Notes: generated from the letters alone by a model not told the origin. Counted from the stretch's first letter, positions 7,319 to 15,291 are shown. The stretch is DNA of 40,704 nucleotides from Terriglobia bacterium (GCA_028716525.1 JAQUPQ010000039.1:1-40704); one strand, 5' to 3'. Numbers and translations are program-made.

Positions 7319-8362
7319 TTAAAGCTGCGGCGAGCTGAGCCTTCTCTCAAAAAGCTCTAACAGCGATGCTCGACTCCCTGGAGAGGTAAAGCTGTGCTCC
7401 AGCGCCGATCGATTCATGCTCACAAAATCTTCGCGGGTAAAACCCAGCGCCGTCTCTGCAAGATCGTATTCCTTCTCCAGATCGGTTGAGAACAGCGCGG
7501 GATCATCGGTGTTCAAACTGACTGCCAGGCCGCTCCTGAGAAAATGCTTCAGAGGATGATCCTCGATCCGCTGGAGCGCGCCGGTCTTCACATTGGATGT
7601 CAAGGCACACTCTAAAAGGATACTTTTTTCGGCGAGATGCCTCATCAAGCGCTCATCCTGTCGCGCTGCCAGGCCATGGCCGATGCGCTCCGCTTTCAGG
7701 ATATCCAGTGCCTCCCAAATGGAATTCGGTCCGGCAACCTCACCGGCATGGATGGTGATGCGCAAGCCGGCCTCACGGGCGCGTCCCAAAGCGTGTTTGA
7801 ACTCGTTTGCTTCGATGGAATTCTCATCGCCACCCATTCCGACTCCCACCAGGTTGTCGAGGCCGGCAGCCCGAAGGCGAATTGCAGCGTCGACAACTTC
7901 CTCCGCCAACTTCCTTCCAAATTGCCGGGTGATATCAAGAATCCAATTCACCTCGGTTCCCTTCCCTGGGCCGTCAGTTCGAGTCACCTCACACACCGCT
8001 TCAACAATCTCATCGAGCGGCTTCCTTTGTTTTAAAATGACGCCGCCTGAAATGAAAATCTCGGCGTAGATCACCGATTGCGCACCCAAGCGATCCATCA
8101 ACCGCCCGGCCACCCAGGCATAATCCCGGGGTTGACAGAGGTGTTCCGTGACGCTTTTGAAAGCCAAAAGGAATCCCGGAAAATCGGAATACTGAAACTG
8201 ACGCGCGAACGCCTTCGCGGGAAGTTCCGCGCTCGGCAGGTGATTTCGGCGGGCCAATTCCCGGACATCCTGCGGCCACACGGAGCCCTCCAAGTGCAGA
8301 TGCAATTCCACTTTGGGCAGTAATTTCCATGGGCTCACCGTGTTTCTCTCTGGGTCCGCCAT
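7319..8362 (-). CDS. add: Adenosine deaminase
   Basis: This cytoplasmic zinc enzyme hydrolyses adenosine (or a related adenine compound) to inosine in purine salvage. The 347-residue protein shows the metal-binding HLHLEG near residue 22, the HAGE motif in the second half, a HGLAAR segment and SLNTDDPALF near the end, in the order of the adenosine/adenine deaminase family. ATG 8362 is chosen; an in-frame GTG at 8374 is possible, and neither has a good ribosome site. The gene is divergent from rex, and its start codon region overlaps the rex promoter, so binding of Rex there could affect both. Whether the true substrate is adenosine, adenine or another 6-aminopurine cannot be told from the sequence. 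Confidence 0.9.
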   Translation of the reverse strand: MADPERNTVSPWKLLPKVELHLHLEGSVWPQDVRELARRNHLPSAELPAKAFARQFQYSDFPGFLLAFKSVTEHLCQPRDYAWVAGRLMDRLGAQSVIYAEIFISGGVILKQRKPLDEIVEAVCEVTRTDGPGKGTEVNWILDITRQFGRKLAEEVVDAAIRLRAAGLDNLVGVGMGGDENSIEANEFKHALGRAREAGLRITIHAGEVAGPNSIWEALDILKAERIGHGLAARQDERLMRHLAEKSILLECALTSNVKTGALQRIEDHPLKHFLRSGLAVSLNTDDPALFSTDLEKEYDLAETALGFTREDFVSMNRSALEHSFTSPGSRASLLELFERRLSSPQL

Positions 8363-8367
8363 TTTTA

Positions 8368-8395
8368 TTGACACGTCGATGACCTATGCTAAACT
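8368..8395 (+). promoter_or_regulatory. Sigma-70-like promoter of rex
   Basis: TTGACA at 8368-8373 and TAAACT at 8390-8395 are separated by 16 bases. The site lies 35-60 bases upstream of the rex ATG and overlaps the 5' end of the divergent add gene. Confidence 0.6.
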
Positions 8396-8397
8396 AC

Positions 8398-8415
8398 TTG
8401 CGAAAATAGTTACAA
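8398..8415. promoter_or_regulatory. Rex-box-like operator
   Basis: The 18-base site TTGCGAA-AATA-GTTACAA matches the known Rex operator pattern TTGTGAA-N4-TTCACAA at 11 of 14 fixed positions. It sits immediately after the -10 box and 15 bases before the rex ATG, where bound repressor would block transcription start. Negative autoregulation by the NADH/NAD ratio is inferred. Confidence 0.6.
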
Positions 8416-8429
8416 ACGAACCCAGATCA

Positions 8430-9089
8430 ATGAAATCTGAAAAAATATCGGAGCTTACGACAAAGCGTTTGTCGATCTACCTGCGCTGTCTGCAGATCCT
8501 GGATCGGAACGGGATCCAAACGGTTTCGTCGCGGGCCATGGCCGAACAATTTCATCTGAACTCCGCGCAGATTCGCAAAGACCTGGCCTACTTCGGAGAA
8601 TTCGGTGTCCGCGGAGTGGGCTACAGTGTGTCACACCTGGCGCAGCATCTCACCAAAATTTTGGGACTGGACTCGCGGCACCGGCTGTGCATCTGCGGGG
8701 CCGGCAATCTGGGCCGGGCGCTGGCGGAGTACGGCGGATTTAACAGTGAGGGTTTTCAGATGGTGGCCCTGTTCGATACCGATGCCAAGAAAATCGGAAC
8801 CACCACGCGCACCGGTGTGCCGATTTACGACATCAAGAAATTGAAACCGATTGTCGTCAAGGAAAACGTCGATATTGCGGTGGTGACGGTGCCATCGGAA
8901 GTGGCCCAGAAGGTCGTGGATCTGTTGTGCGCTGCCGGAATTAAAGCCATTCTGAATTTCGCCCCGGTGCACCTGCGCGTCAATTCCGGCATCAAGTTGC
9001 AAAAGGTCGACCTGAAAGTGGAATTGGAAAATCTTTCCTATTATTTAAGCAATCCTTCCGTTTCTGCGCCCGCCAATCTTCCGGAATAG
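8430..9089 (+). CDS. rex: Redox-sensing transcriptional repressor Rex
   Basis: Rex senses the NADH/NAD ratio and releases DNA when NADH is high. The 219-residue protein has an N-terminal winged helix (VSSRAMAEQFHLNSAQIRKD, then YFGEFGVRGVGY) and a Rossmann domain with CGAGNLGRALAEY near residue 87, as in canonical Rex. ATG 8430 is chosen because the family starts with a K-x-S-x-x-T-x-x-R-L-like segment; the longer frame from 8313 would include the operator. A Rex-box-like site and a -35/-10 pair lie directly upstream. The downstream same-strand genes are a NAD-dependent malic enzyme and the microcompartment cluster, so Rex may control redox enzymes there, which is inference. Confidence 0.96.
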   Translation: MKSEKISELTTKRLSIYLRCLQILDRNGIQTVSSRAMAEQFHLNSAQIRKDLAYFGEFGVRGVGYSVSHLAQHLTKILGLDSRHRLCICGAGNLGRALAEYGGFNSEGFQMVALFDTDAKKIGTTTRTGVPIYDIKKLKPIVVKENVDIAVVTVPSEVAQKVVDLLCAAGIKAILNFAPVHLRVNSGIKLQKVDLKVELENLSYYLSNPSVSAPANLPE

Positions 9090-9180
9090 TTTTTTGCAAC
9101 CGAGGATGACAACCGTGCGATAATTTCATGGCGCGAGAAGTTTGTTCGCATCCAGGCGCCGCCGGTTCGAGGATTTCCGC

Positions 9181-10602
9181 ATGTCGATTGCCCACACCGC
9201 CAGCAACAGCATCACCGTCCGGGTCCGCATGAAGAATCGCCCCGGCATGCTGGGGCGGCTTACGTCCGCCATCGGTCGCGCCGGCGGCGACATCGGGGCC
9301 GTTGACCTGGTGGAAGTCACTTCCGATTCCATCGTCCGCGACATCACCATCAACGTTCGCGACGAAAAGCACGGCGACCAGATCGTTTCGACCATCCATA
9401 AATTGAAAGACGTGACGTTGGTCAATGTCAGCGACCTCACGTTCCTGATGCATTTGGGCGGAAAGATCGAAGTCCACTCCAAATTTCCGCTGAAGACACG
9501 CGCTGATTTGTCGCGCGCTTATACTCCCGGCGTGGCGCGCGTCTGCACGGCCATCGCCGCCGACAAAGCCAAGGTTTATTCCCTCACCATCAAGAAAAAC
9601 ACCGTCGCGGTGGTCACGGACGGATCGGCCATTCTGGGCTTGGGAAATCTCGGTCCCGAAGCCGCCCTGCCCGTGATGGAAGGCAAGGCCATGCTGTTTA
9701 AAGAATTCGGCGGCGTCGATGCCTTCCCCATCGCCTTGGCCACGCAGAACACCGAAGAAATCATTCAAGCCTGCAAGGCCATAGCGCCGGTGTTTGGCGG
9801 CATCAACTTGGAGGACATCGCGGCGCCGCGTTGCTTCGAAGTGGAAGAGCGATTGAAGAAGGATTTGGACATCCCGGTCATGCACGACGATCAACACGGC
9901 ACGGCGGTGGTGGTGCTGGCGGCGTTAATCAATGCCTTGCGCATTGTGAAAAAGAAACCCGAGAAATTGAAGGTCGTCGTTTCCGGCGTGGGTGCAGCCG
10001 GAGTGGCCTGCACAAAAATATTGATGGCCTACGGTGTGAAGCGTTTCATTGGCTGCGACCGCATGGGCGCTATTTTCAAAGGCCGCACCGAGAACATGAA
10101 TGTAGCGAAAAACTGGTATGCCGAACACACCAACACGGAAGGTTTCAAGGGCGGTCTGGAAGAAGCGCTCAAAGAGGCCGATGTTTTTTTGGGACTGTCC
10201 GGACCCGGCACGGTGAAGGCCAAGTGGCTGAAGCGCATGGCCCGGAACTCCATCGTGTTTGCGATGGCGAATCCGACCCCGGAAGTCATGCCGGAAGAAG
10301 CGGCGCCGTATGTGCGCATCATGGCCACCGGACGCAGTGACTATCCCAACCAGATCAACAATGTGCTGGCCTTCCCGGGAATCTTCAGAGGTGCGCTGGA
10401 TTGTCGCGCCCGCGAAATCAACGAAGCCATGAAACTGGCAGCGGCGAAGGCCATTGCTTCCATCATCACGCCCAAGGAATTGCACGATGACTACATCATT
10501 CCTTCCGTGTTCGACACGCGCGTCGCCAAAGCCGTGGCTCAAGGCGTGATGCAAGCTGCACAAAAAACCGGCGTCGCCCGAAGGCAGGCTCGGGAAAGCT
10601 AG
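9181..10602 (+). CDS. NAD(P)-dependent malic enzyme with N-terminal ACT domain
   Basis: Malic enzyme oxidatively decarboxylates malate to pyruvate in the cytoplasm. The 473-residue protein begins with an ACT regulatory domain (residues about 8-85, with NRPGMLGRLTSAI and DITINVRD), followed by the catalytic part: the AYTPGVA tyrosine motif, TDGSAILGLGNLGP, VMEGKAMLFK with the catalytic lysine, the metal-binding HDDQHGTAVV, the Rossmann loop SGVGAAGVACTKI and NNVLAFPGIFRGAL. ATG 9181 with GAGG at 9169-9172 is preferred to TTG 9142. The ACT domain implies control by a small ligand, perhaps an amino acid. It lies between rex and the aldolase/microcompartment genes on one strand, which may link it to redox balance. 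No shell-targeting extension is obvious. Confidence 0.94.
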   Translation: MSIAHTASNSITVRVRMKNRPGMLGRLTSAIGRAGGDIGAVDLVEVTSDSIVRDITINVRDEKHGDQIVSTIHKLKDVTLVNVSDLTFLMHLGGKIEVHSKFPLKTRADLSRAYTPGVARVCTAIAADKAKVYSLTIKKNTVAVVTDGSAILGLGNLGPEAALPVMEGKAMLFKEFGGVDAFPIALATQNTEEIIQACKAIAPVFGGINLEDIAAPRCFEVEERLKKDLDIPVMHDDQHGTAVVVLAALINALRIVKKKPEKLKVVVSGVGAAGVACTKILMAYGVKRFIGCDRMGAIFKGRTENMNVAKNWYAEHTNTEGFKGGLEEALKEADVFLGLSGPGTVKAKWLKRMARNSIVFAMANPTPEVMPEEAAPYVRIMATGRSDYPNQINNVLAFPGIFRGALDCRAREINEAMKLAAAKAIASIITPKELHDDYIIPSVFDTRVAKAVAQGVMQAAQKTGVARRQARES

Positions 10603-10648
10603 ACGGCTTGAGCGCAGGACGTACCAAGAATCTATCCGACTGACCAAC

Positions 10649-11455
10649 ATGGGTCCAAAATCATTCGAATTTCAAACTGAGAACGAAGCCGCGCGCGCCA
10701 TTGTGGAAATCGGTCGGCGCGTTTGGCAGAAGGGTTTCGTCGCAGCCAACGACGGAAACATTTCCGTCCGCATGAACGATAGGGAGGTGATGGCCACGCC
10801 TTCCAGCCGTTCCAAGGGATTCATGGAGGCGGATGAAATCGTCAAAGTGGATCTGCGTGGAAACAAGATTTCCGGCAAAGGAAAACCCTCCACCGAATTA
10901 CCGATGCACCTTTTGATTTACGAATTGCGGCCCGACGTTCAAGCCGTGGTGCACTGTCATCCCCCGGTCGCCACCGGATTTGCCGCGGCCGGGCTGGCGC
11001 TCGATCGAGCCTTGATTTCGGAAATAATTCTTTCCCTGGGTTGTGTGCCCTTGGCGGCTTACGGCACGCCCGCCACGGCTGACATCACGAAACCGTTGGC
11101 GCCTCTCATCCCTCACTACGACGCCATCTTGATGGCCAATCACGGGGTGGTGTGCTTCGGGCCCACGCTCGACAATGCCTATTTCAAGATGGAGACGGTG
11201 GAGCATTTTGCCCGCATCAATCTGGTGGCCAAGATTTTGGGCCGTGAAAACTTGCTTTCACGCGAGGAAGTAGATAAACTTTTTGCGCGACGAGGCTCAG
11301 TATACGGAATTCAATCGCCGACCCAGTTTGTGCCCGGATGTCCGGTCGTCGCGGACGCAGGCGTCGCCTCGACCCCGGGAGATTCAAGCATCATCACCGT
11401 TACCAAATCGGAACTCATTGATTTAATTCAACAGGTCCTGGAAAAGCGGTACTAG
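10649..11455 (+). CDS. Class II aldolase (fuculose-/rhamnulose-phosphate aldolase type) with probable encapsulation peptide
   Basis: Class II aldolases of this family split sugar 1-phosphates such as fuculose 1-phosphate into dihydroxyacetone phosphate and lactaldehyde. The zinc ligands and base are visible: Glu83 (STELPMH), His102 and His104 (VVHCHPP), and His165 (ANHGVV). Ordinary members have about 210-220 residues; this one has 268. The extra part is a Ser/Thr/Pro/Gly-rich linker (about 222-250) ending in an amphipathic helix, KSELIDLIQQVLEKRY, which looks like an encapsulation peptide that recruits enzymes into bacterial microcompartments. The next gene, 49 bases away, is a shell protein. 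Substrate is inferred from relatives in fucose/rhamnose-degrading microcompartments. Confidence 0.9.
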   Translation: MGPKSFEFQTENEAARAIVEIGRRVWQKGFVAANDGNISVRMNDREVMATPSSRSKGFMEADEIVKVDLRGNKISGKGKPSTELPMHLLIYELRPDVQAVVHCHPPVATGFAAAGLALDRALISEIILSLGCVPLAAYGTPATADITKPLAPLIPHYDAILMANHGVVCFGPTLDNAYFKMETVEHFARINLVAKILGRENLLSREEVDKLFARRGSVYGIQSPTQFVPGCPVVADAGVASTPGDSSIITVTKSELIDLIQQVLEKRY

Positions 11456-11504
11456 CAATCCCGACTCGACGAACGCAAATTGCAGTCGTTTTTAGGAGGA
11501 ATTC

Positions 11505-11789
11505 ATGGGTGAAGCACTGGGAATGATCGAAACGCGCGGGCTGGTGGCCATGATTGAGGCCAGCGACGCCATGGTGAAAGCCGCCAAGGTCACGCTGGTG
11601 GGCTGGGAAAAGATTGGATCCGGCTATGTCACGGCCATCGTGCGCGGCGATGTGGCGGCGGTCAAGGCAGCGACCGATGCCGGCGCCGCGGCGGCGCGTC
11701 GCGTGGGAGAATTGATCAGCGTGCACGTCATCCCGCGTCCGCACTCCAACCTCGAAGACGTTCTGCCGATCGGCAAGGCTTCGAAGTAA
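11505..11789 (+). CDS. Bacterial microcompartment hexameric shell protein (BMC-H)
   Basis: The 94-residue protein is a canonical single BMC domain of the PduA/EutM/CsoS1 type, which forms hexamers that tile the facets of a protein shell. Visible hallmarks are [24 protein letters not shown] at the start (helix A region), the pore loop KIGSG at residues 36-40, and [20 protein letters not shown] strong ribosome site, AGGAGG, lies upstream of ATG 11505. A small polar pore is expected from the GSG loop. It is the only BMC-H in view and precedes three pentamer genes. Confidence 0.97.
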   Translation: MGEALGMIETRGLVAMIEASDAMVKAAKVTLVGWEKIGSGYVTAIVRGDVAAVKAATDAGAAAARRVGELISVHVIPRPHSNLEDVLPIGKASK

Positions 11790-11927
11790 GCCGAGATTTC
11801 CATTTCGGAGCGATGGCCCCCGCCACGGCGAAGCGGTGTATATCCTCCCGCCGATCCGAGGGGGCCGCGAAGTTTTTCGCATCGCGCCGACGCTTCAGAA
11901 ACACACCTTCGAGCTCAGAGGAATCGG

Positions 11928-12197
11928 ATGTTACTTGGCCGCGTCGTAGGAACCGTTGTCGCCACCCGCAAAGATCCGCGCCTGGAAGGCAAGAAACTGC
12001 TTATCGTCAAGCCCATTGATGCCGCCACCGGCAAGGATGACGGAAACTTCGTCGTCTCCGTGGATACGGTTCAAGCCGGGGTCAAAGAAAGAGTGTTGGT
12101 GGTGGCGGGCAGCTCCGCCCGCAATGCCTCCGGTTGCAAAGATTGCCCGGTCGACTCCGCCATCATCGGAATCGTCGATCAGGTGGAACTGCATTAA
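11928..12197 (+). CDS. Microcompartment pentameric vertex protein (BMC-P, EutN/CcmL family), copy 1
   Basis: The 89-residue protein has the EutN/CcmL fold signature: GRVVGTVVATRKDPRLEGKKLLIV at the N-terminus and VDSAIIGIVDQVE at the end. Such proteins form pentamers that close the twelve vertices of the shell. AGAGGA at 11917-11922 precedes ATG 11928. Unlike the other two copies it carries a CxxC pair (GCKDCP) just before the last strand, which could bind a metal or form a disulphide. It follows the BMC-H gene after 138 bases without a gene. Confidence 0.95.
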   Translation: MLLGRVVGTVVATRKDPRLEGKKLLIVKPIDAATGKDDGNFVVSVDTVQAGVKERVLVVAGSSARNASGCKDCPVDSAIIGIVDQVELH

Positions 12198-12298
12198 CGT
12201 CGGCGTCGAAGCTTGCAATTCGGATTGAAGAATCCTATCGCGCCCGGTTTGAAAATCAAGTTTCAGAAATAAGCAACAGAGTCACACCCCACATCGTC

Positions 12299-12583
12299 AT
12301 GCAACTGGCTCGCGTTATTGGAAACGTGGTTTGCACCATCAAAAACCCCACCTTGGAAGGTTTGAAGCTTCTGGTCTTGCAGCCCATCACCAAGGACGGC
12401 AAGGACCGCGGCAAACCGCTGGTGGCGGTGGACTCCATCGGCTCCGGCTTTGGAGAAGTGGTGTATTGGTGCCGGGGACGCGAAGCCTCGCTGGCGTTTC
12501 CGCGCTCCGTCCCCACGGAGTGCACCATCGTTGGAATCGTCGACTATCTCGAAACACCGGAGAAGAAAATCAAGTTTCTTTAA
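12299..12583 (+). CDS. Microcompartment pentameric vertex protein (BMC-P), copy 2
   Basis: The 94-residue protein carries the EutN/CcmL pattern: ARVIGNVVCTIKNPTLEGLKLLVLQP near the start and ECTIVGIVDYLE near the end, plus a short Lys-rich C-terminal tail (EKKIKF). ATG 12299 is chosen because the family begins just at this methionine; the longer open frame from 12134 is unrelated. It is clearly divergent from copies 1 and 3 (for example YWCRGREASLAF in the middle), so the three vertex proteins are not recent duplicates. Confidence 0.94.
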   Translation: MQLARVIGNVVCTIKNPTLEGLKLLVLQPITKDGKDRGKPLVAVDSIGSGFGEVVYWCRGREASLAFPRSVPTECTIVGIVDYLETPEKKIKFL

Positions 12584-12671
12584 TTGCGAATTGCGGAATT
12601 CGGATTTCGAAATGGCTTGCCTGCCCGTTCGGGCGTCGCCAAAACAGCAGGCCAATTGAGAGAGTAGCATT

Positions 12672-12944
12672 ATGATCATCGGCCGTGTCATCGGTGACGT
12701 CGTGGCGACCCAAAAATCGCCCTCCCACGAAGGCCGAAAGTTGTTGCTGATTCAACCGCTCAACCTTGATGGAACGGATCGCGGCGAGGCGGTGTTGGCC
12801 CTGGATGCGGTGGATGCCGGAGTCGGCGAGCAGGTGTTGGTGGTGCAGGAGGGATTTTCCGCCATGACGGCGGCTGGGCGCCCGAATTCTCCCATCGACA
12901 TGACGGTCGTGGGTGTGATCGATCACATTGATCTGGTGCCCTGA
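12672..12944 (+). CDS. Microcompartment pentameric vertex protein (BMC-P), copy 3
   Basis: The 90-residue protein has GRVIGDVVATQKSPSHEGRKLLLIQP at the N-terminus and PIDMTVVGVIDHIDL at the end, the EutN/CcmL signature. GAGAGAG precedes ATG 12672. It is the last shell gene of the cluster; ruvA follows 70 bases later on the same strand. No aldehyde dehydrogenase, phosphotransacylase, or trimeric (BMC-T) shell gene follows within the window. Confidence 0.95.
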   Translation: MIIGRVIGDVVATQKSPSHEGRKLLLIQPLNLDGTDRGEAVLALDAVDAGVGEQVLVVQEGFSAMTAAGRPNSPIDMTVVGVIDHIDLVP

Positions 12945-13014
12945 TGAAACCCTGGTGCCGCGCCCGAAGCCGGTTATTCGAGGATTCCATCAGCAGGCCG
13001 GCGAATGAGATTTC

Positions 13015-13620
13015 ATGATTGCCCACCTCAAGGGAAAAATTCTCAGCAAACTTCCGAATCAGTTGATTCTCGACGTTGCCGGCGTGGGATACGACCTGAC
13101 CATTCCCCTTTCCACTTTCTATGAGATGGGTGAAAACGGCGACACGGTTTCATTGTTCGTTCTGACCCATGTTCGCGAAGATGTCATTGCGCTTTATGGA
13201 TTTCGGACACGGGAAGAAAAATCTATTTTTGAGAAGTTATTGAGTGTTTCCGGGGTCGGTCCCAAGTTGGGCATCGCCATTCTTTCGGGGATCAGCACCG
13301 AGGAGTTGGTCGCCTCGATCCAGCAGGGTGACGTGGCGCGGTTGACGCACATCCCCGGCATCGGTAGAAAAACTGCCGAGCGATTGATCCTGGAGCTGCG
13401 CGATAAGCTGAAGGATTGGACGGGCGCGATACAGCCCACTCCCGCTGAAGCCGCTCATCCCACGGGTCAACTTCAAGGCGACGCCGTTTCCGCGCTCCTC
13501 AATCTCGGCTATCCCCAAGTTCTCGCGGACAAAGCTGTCCGCGAAGTGCTTCGCACCGAAGCTTCCCCGCCGACTTTTGAAATTTTGCTGAAGAAATCGC
13601 TGCAATTCCTGACGCGCTAG
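13015..13620 (+). CDS. ruvA: Holliday junction branch migration protein RuvA
   Basis: RuvA binds four-way DNA junctions and, with RuvB, drives branch migration in recombinational repair. The 201-residue protein has the N-terminal OB-fold start MIAHLKGKI, two helix-hairpin-helix motifs (VSGVGPKLGIAI near residue 78 and IPGIGRKTAERLILEL near 115) and the C-terminal RuvB-contact domain with ALLNLGY. The length is standard. No ruvB or ruvC is in view. It appears to be a housekeeping gene at the end of the microcompartment transcription unit rather than part of it. Confidence 0.97.
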   Translation: MIAHLKGKILSKLPNQLILDVAGVGYDLTIPLSTFYEMGENGDTVSLFVLTHVREDVIALYGFRTREEKSIFEKLLSVSGVGPKLGIAILSGISTEELVASIQQGDVARLTHIPGIGRKTAERLILELRDKLKDWTGAIQPTPAEAAHPTGQLQGDAVSALLNLGYPQVLADKAVREVLRTEASPPTFEILLKKSLQFLTR

Positions 13621-13681
13621 ACTTCCGCTAAACGGTTCCTCGTCTTCGATGACCGCCTGAGAGGTTGAGCTTGAAACCTAA

Positions 13682-13803
13682 TGAAGAAGATAAAATATAG
13701 TGACAGACATTAACTCTTTTCGAAGCGCCATGGCTTGGGTAGCCGCGGTGCGGTTTCTGCACCGCGGGGCTCGAGATGTCACTATATCCTGTCATCATCT
13801 GTA
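13682..13803. repeat. MITE-like repeat, copy 1 (122 bp)
   Basis: This 122-base unit recurs at 38660-38781 with 12 mismatches and no gaps (about 90% identity). It has a perfect 11-base terminal-type inverted repeat, ATATAGTGACA at 13695-13705 and TGTCACTATAT at 13777-13787, and a central hairpin with stem CCGCGGTGC/GCACCGCGG (13743-13751 and 13759-13767). It lies between the convergent ruvA and exporter genes. No coding capacity. Confidence 0.85.
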
Positions 13804-13881
13804 ATTAAGGAATCAAAAACCTCGAAAACGACATCCGAGAAATTATTCCGGATAGCTTGCGGGACCTTCTGAATCTCCCTC

Positions 13882-15153
13882 TCAACTGTACCGTAGCCAG
13901 CGCATCAATTCCGGCAGGCTGGGGCGCTTGCCGTACATCAAAATTCCCACCCGATAAATTTTCGCCGAAAGCCAAATCAATAGGCCGATGGTGGCCAGCA
14001 TCAGGGCGATGCAGGCAACAATCTGCGTCCAGGGCGGGGTTTGGATGGTAATCCGCATGAACATCAAGATGGGGGCAAAGAACGGAACCATCGACAGGGC
14101 GACGACCGTGGGGCTGTCCGGCGTCCGAATAACCAGACCGACCATGATGATGGGAACGACAATCAACATGGTGACCGGCATTTGAACCTGTTGGGCTTCC
14201 TGGTCGTTATTCACCATGGCGCCGATGGCCGCATACAGGGTGGCGTACAACAAAAAACCCAGCAAAAAGAAAACGACAAAATAGACAAACACGTAAGGAG
14301 GGATTTTAGGCAGATAACCGGCGGCATTGGGCAGAACCGAAGAAGCCGCCGCCAGGCCGTAACCGAAGATCAGAGTCCCGGCCGCCGCCCAGATGAGGTA
14401 TTGCGTCATGGCCACCAAGCTGACGCCGATGATCTTGCCGGCCATCAATTCCGTGGGACGAACGGCGGACAGCATGATCTCGACCACGCGGGAGGTTTTC
14501 TCTTCAATCACACTGCGCATCACGGTGATGCCATACATCAGGATCGTGGTGTAGAGAATCATCATCAGGACGTACGACACCCCGAACGTTTGCCCGCGTT
14601 CCTCCTTGTCGCCCGATTCGCTGATCTTCAGCATGGTCACGCGCGCCTTTCGGGTGAGTCCTTCAATTTTGGCGGGGTCCAAACCTTCTTTCCGAAGACG
14701 CAGATTGGTAATCAGATTGGACAGGGTTTGTGAATAGATGGCGCGTTCCGTCAAGTCGGCGACGTTCCGGGCGTGGTATTCCGCCTTCCCGTCTTCCAAT
14801 ACGTTCTTCGAAAACACCATATATCCGTCGAGTTGGCGACTCATGACCCGCTTCGACAACTCCCCCTGGATTTGCTCCAATGGTCGGTTTTCATTAATAA
14901 ACTGGAAATTGTACTGAGGCTTTCCGTCGTCGAGCTTGTCGGTAAAGGCGCCGGCGAACGGCTGCGCCACCTGCCCGGAGAGGTCGATCAGAGCAATGTT
15001 GTGCTGCACCGAAGTCTTCATGGTCGAAAACTTGATGGAAATGAAAATGATGCCCACCAGCAGCAGCGGGGTCAGAATGGTTCCCACCAGGAAGAGCTTG
15101 CTGCGGACGCGCTGCAGATATTCTCGTTTGATGATGTAAAAGATTTTCTTCAT
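13882..15153 (-). CDS. ABC-2 type exporter permease (NatB-like)
   Basis: The 423-residue membrane protein has one hydrophobic segment near residues 20-42 (KLFLVGTILTPLLLVGIIF), a long extracytoplasmic domain up to about residue 190, and then five or six membrane segments with the conserved cytoplasmic EEKTSRVVEIMLSAVRPTELMAGKI motif, typical of NatB/ABC-2 permeases that export sodium, drugs or other compounds. ATG 15153 with GGAG five bases upstream is preferred over the long N-terminal extension from 15237, which lies inside a repeat. Its partner ATPase is the next gene upstream on the same strand. The substrate is unknown. Confidence 0.88.
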   Translation of the reverse strand: MKKIFYIIKREYLQRVRSKLFLVGTILTPLLLVGIIFISIKFSTMKTSVQHNIALIDLSGQVAQPFAGAFTDKLDDGKPQYNFQFINENRPLEQIQGELSKRVMSRQLDGYMVFSKNVLEDGKAEYHARNVADLTERAIYSQTLSNLITNLRLRKEGLDPAKIEGLTRKARVTMLKISESGDKEERGQTFGVSYVLMMILYTTILMYGITVMRSVIEEKTSRVVEIMLSAVRPTELMAGKIIGVSLVAMTQYLIWAAAGTLIFGYGLAAASSVLPNAAGYLPKIPPYVFVYFVVFFLLGFLLYATLYAAIGAMVNNDQEAQQVQMPVTMLIVVPIIMVGLVIRTPDSPTVVALSMVPFFAPILMFMRITIQTPPWTQIVACIALMLATIGLLIWLSAKIYRVGILMYGKRPSLPELMRWLRYS

Positions 15154-15164
15154 GAAGGCTCCAG

Positions 15165-15291
15165 TTAGAACAGGTATCCGATGTCGGGTTTCAGGTGCCA
15201 GACAGATCAGAGCGGTCCGGCCCCTGACACCTGACACCCGACACCTGTCTTATCGCGCGGCGGCCGAAAACATGGCCTGATGCCGCTCCTG
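15165..15291. repeat. Arm A of an inverted repeat flanking the ABC ATPase gene
   Basis: This stretch reappears in reverse complement at 16388-16507 with high identity. It contains a block of CAGGTGTC/GGTGTCAGG-type words that can fold back on itself, plus the last about 40 bases of the ATPase coding sequence. It fills the gap between permease and ATPase genes. Confidence 0.85.

Noticed and set aside
12583-12671. GAATT-type tandem words between BMC-P copies 2 and 3
   Set aside because: Short, imperfect and without a clear unit; not enough to call a repeat array, CRISPR or regulatory site.
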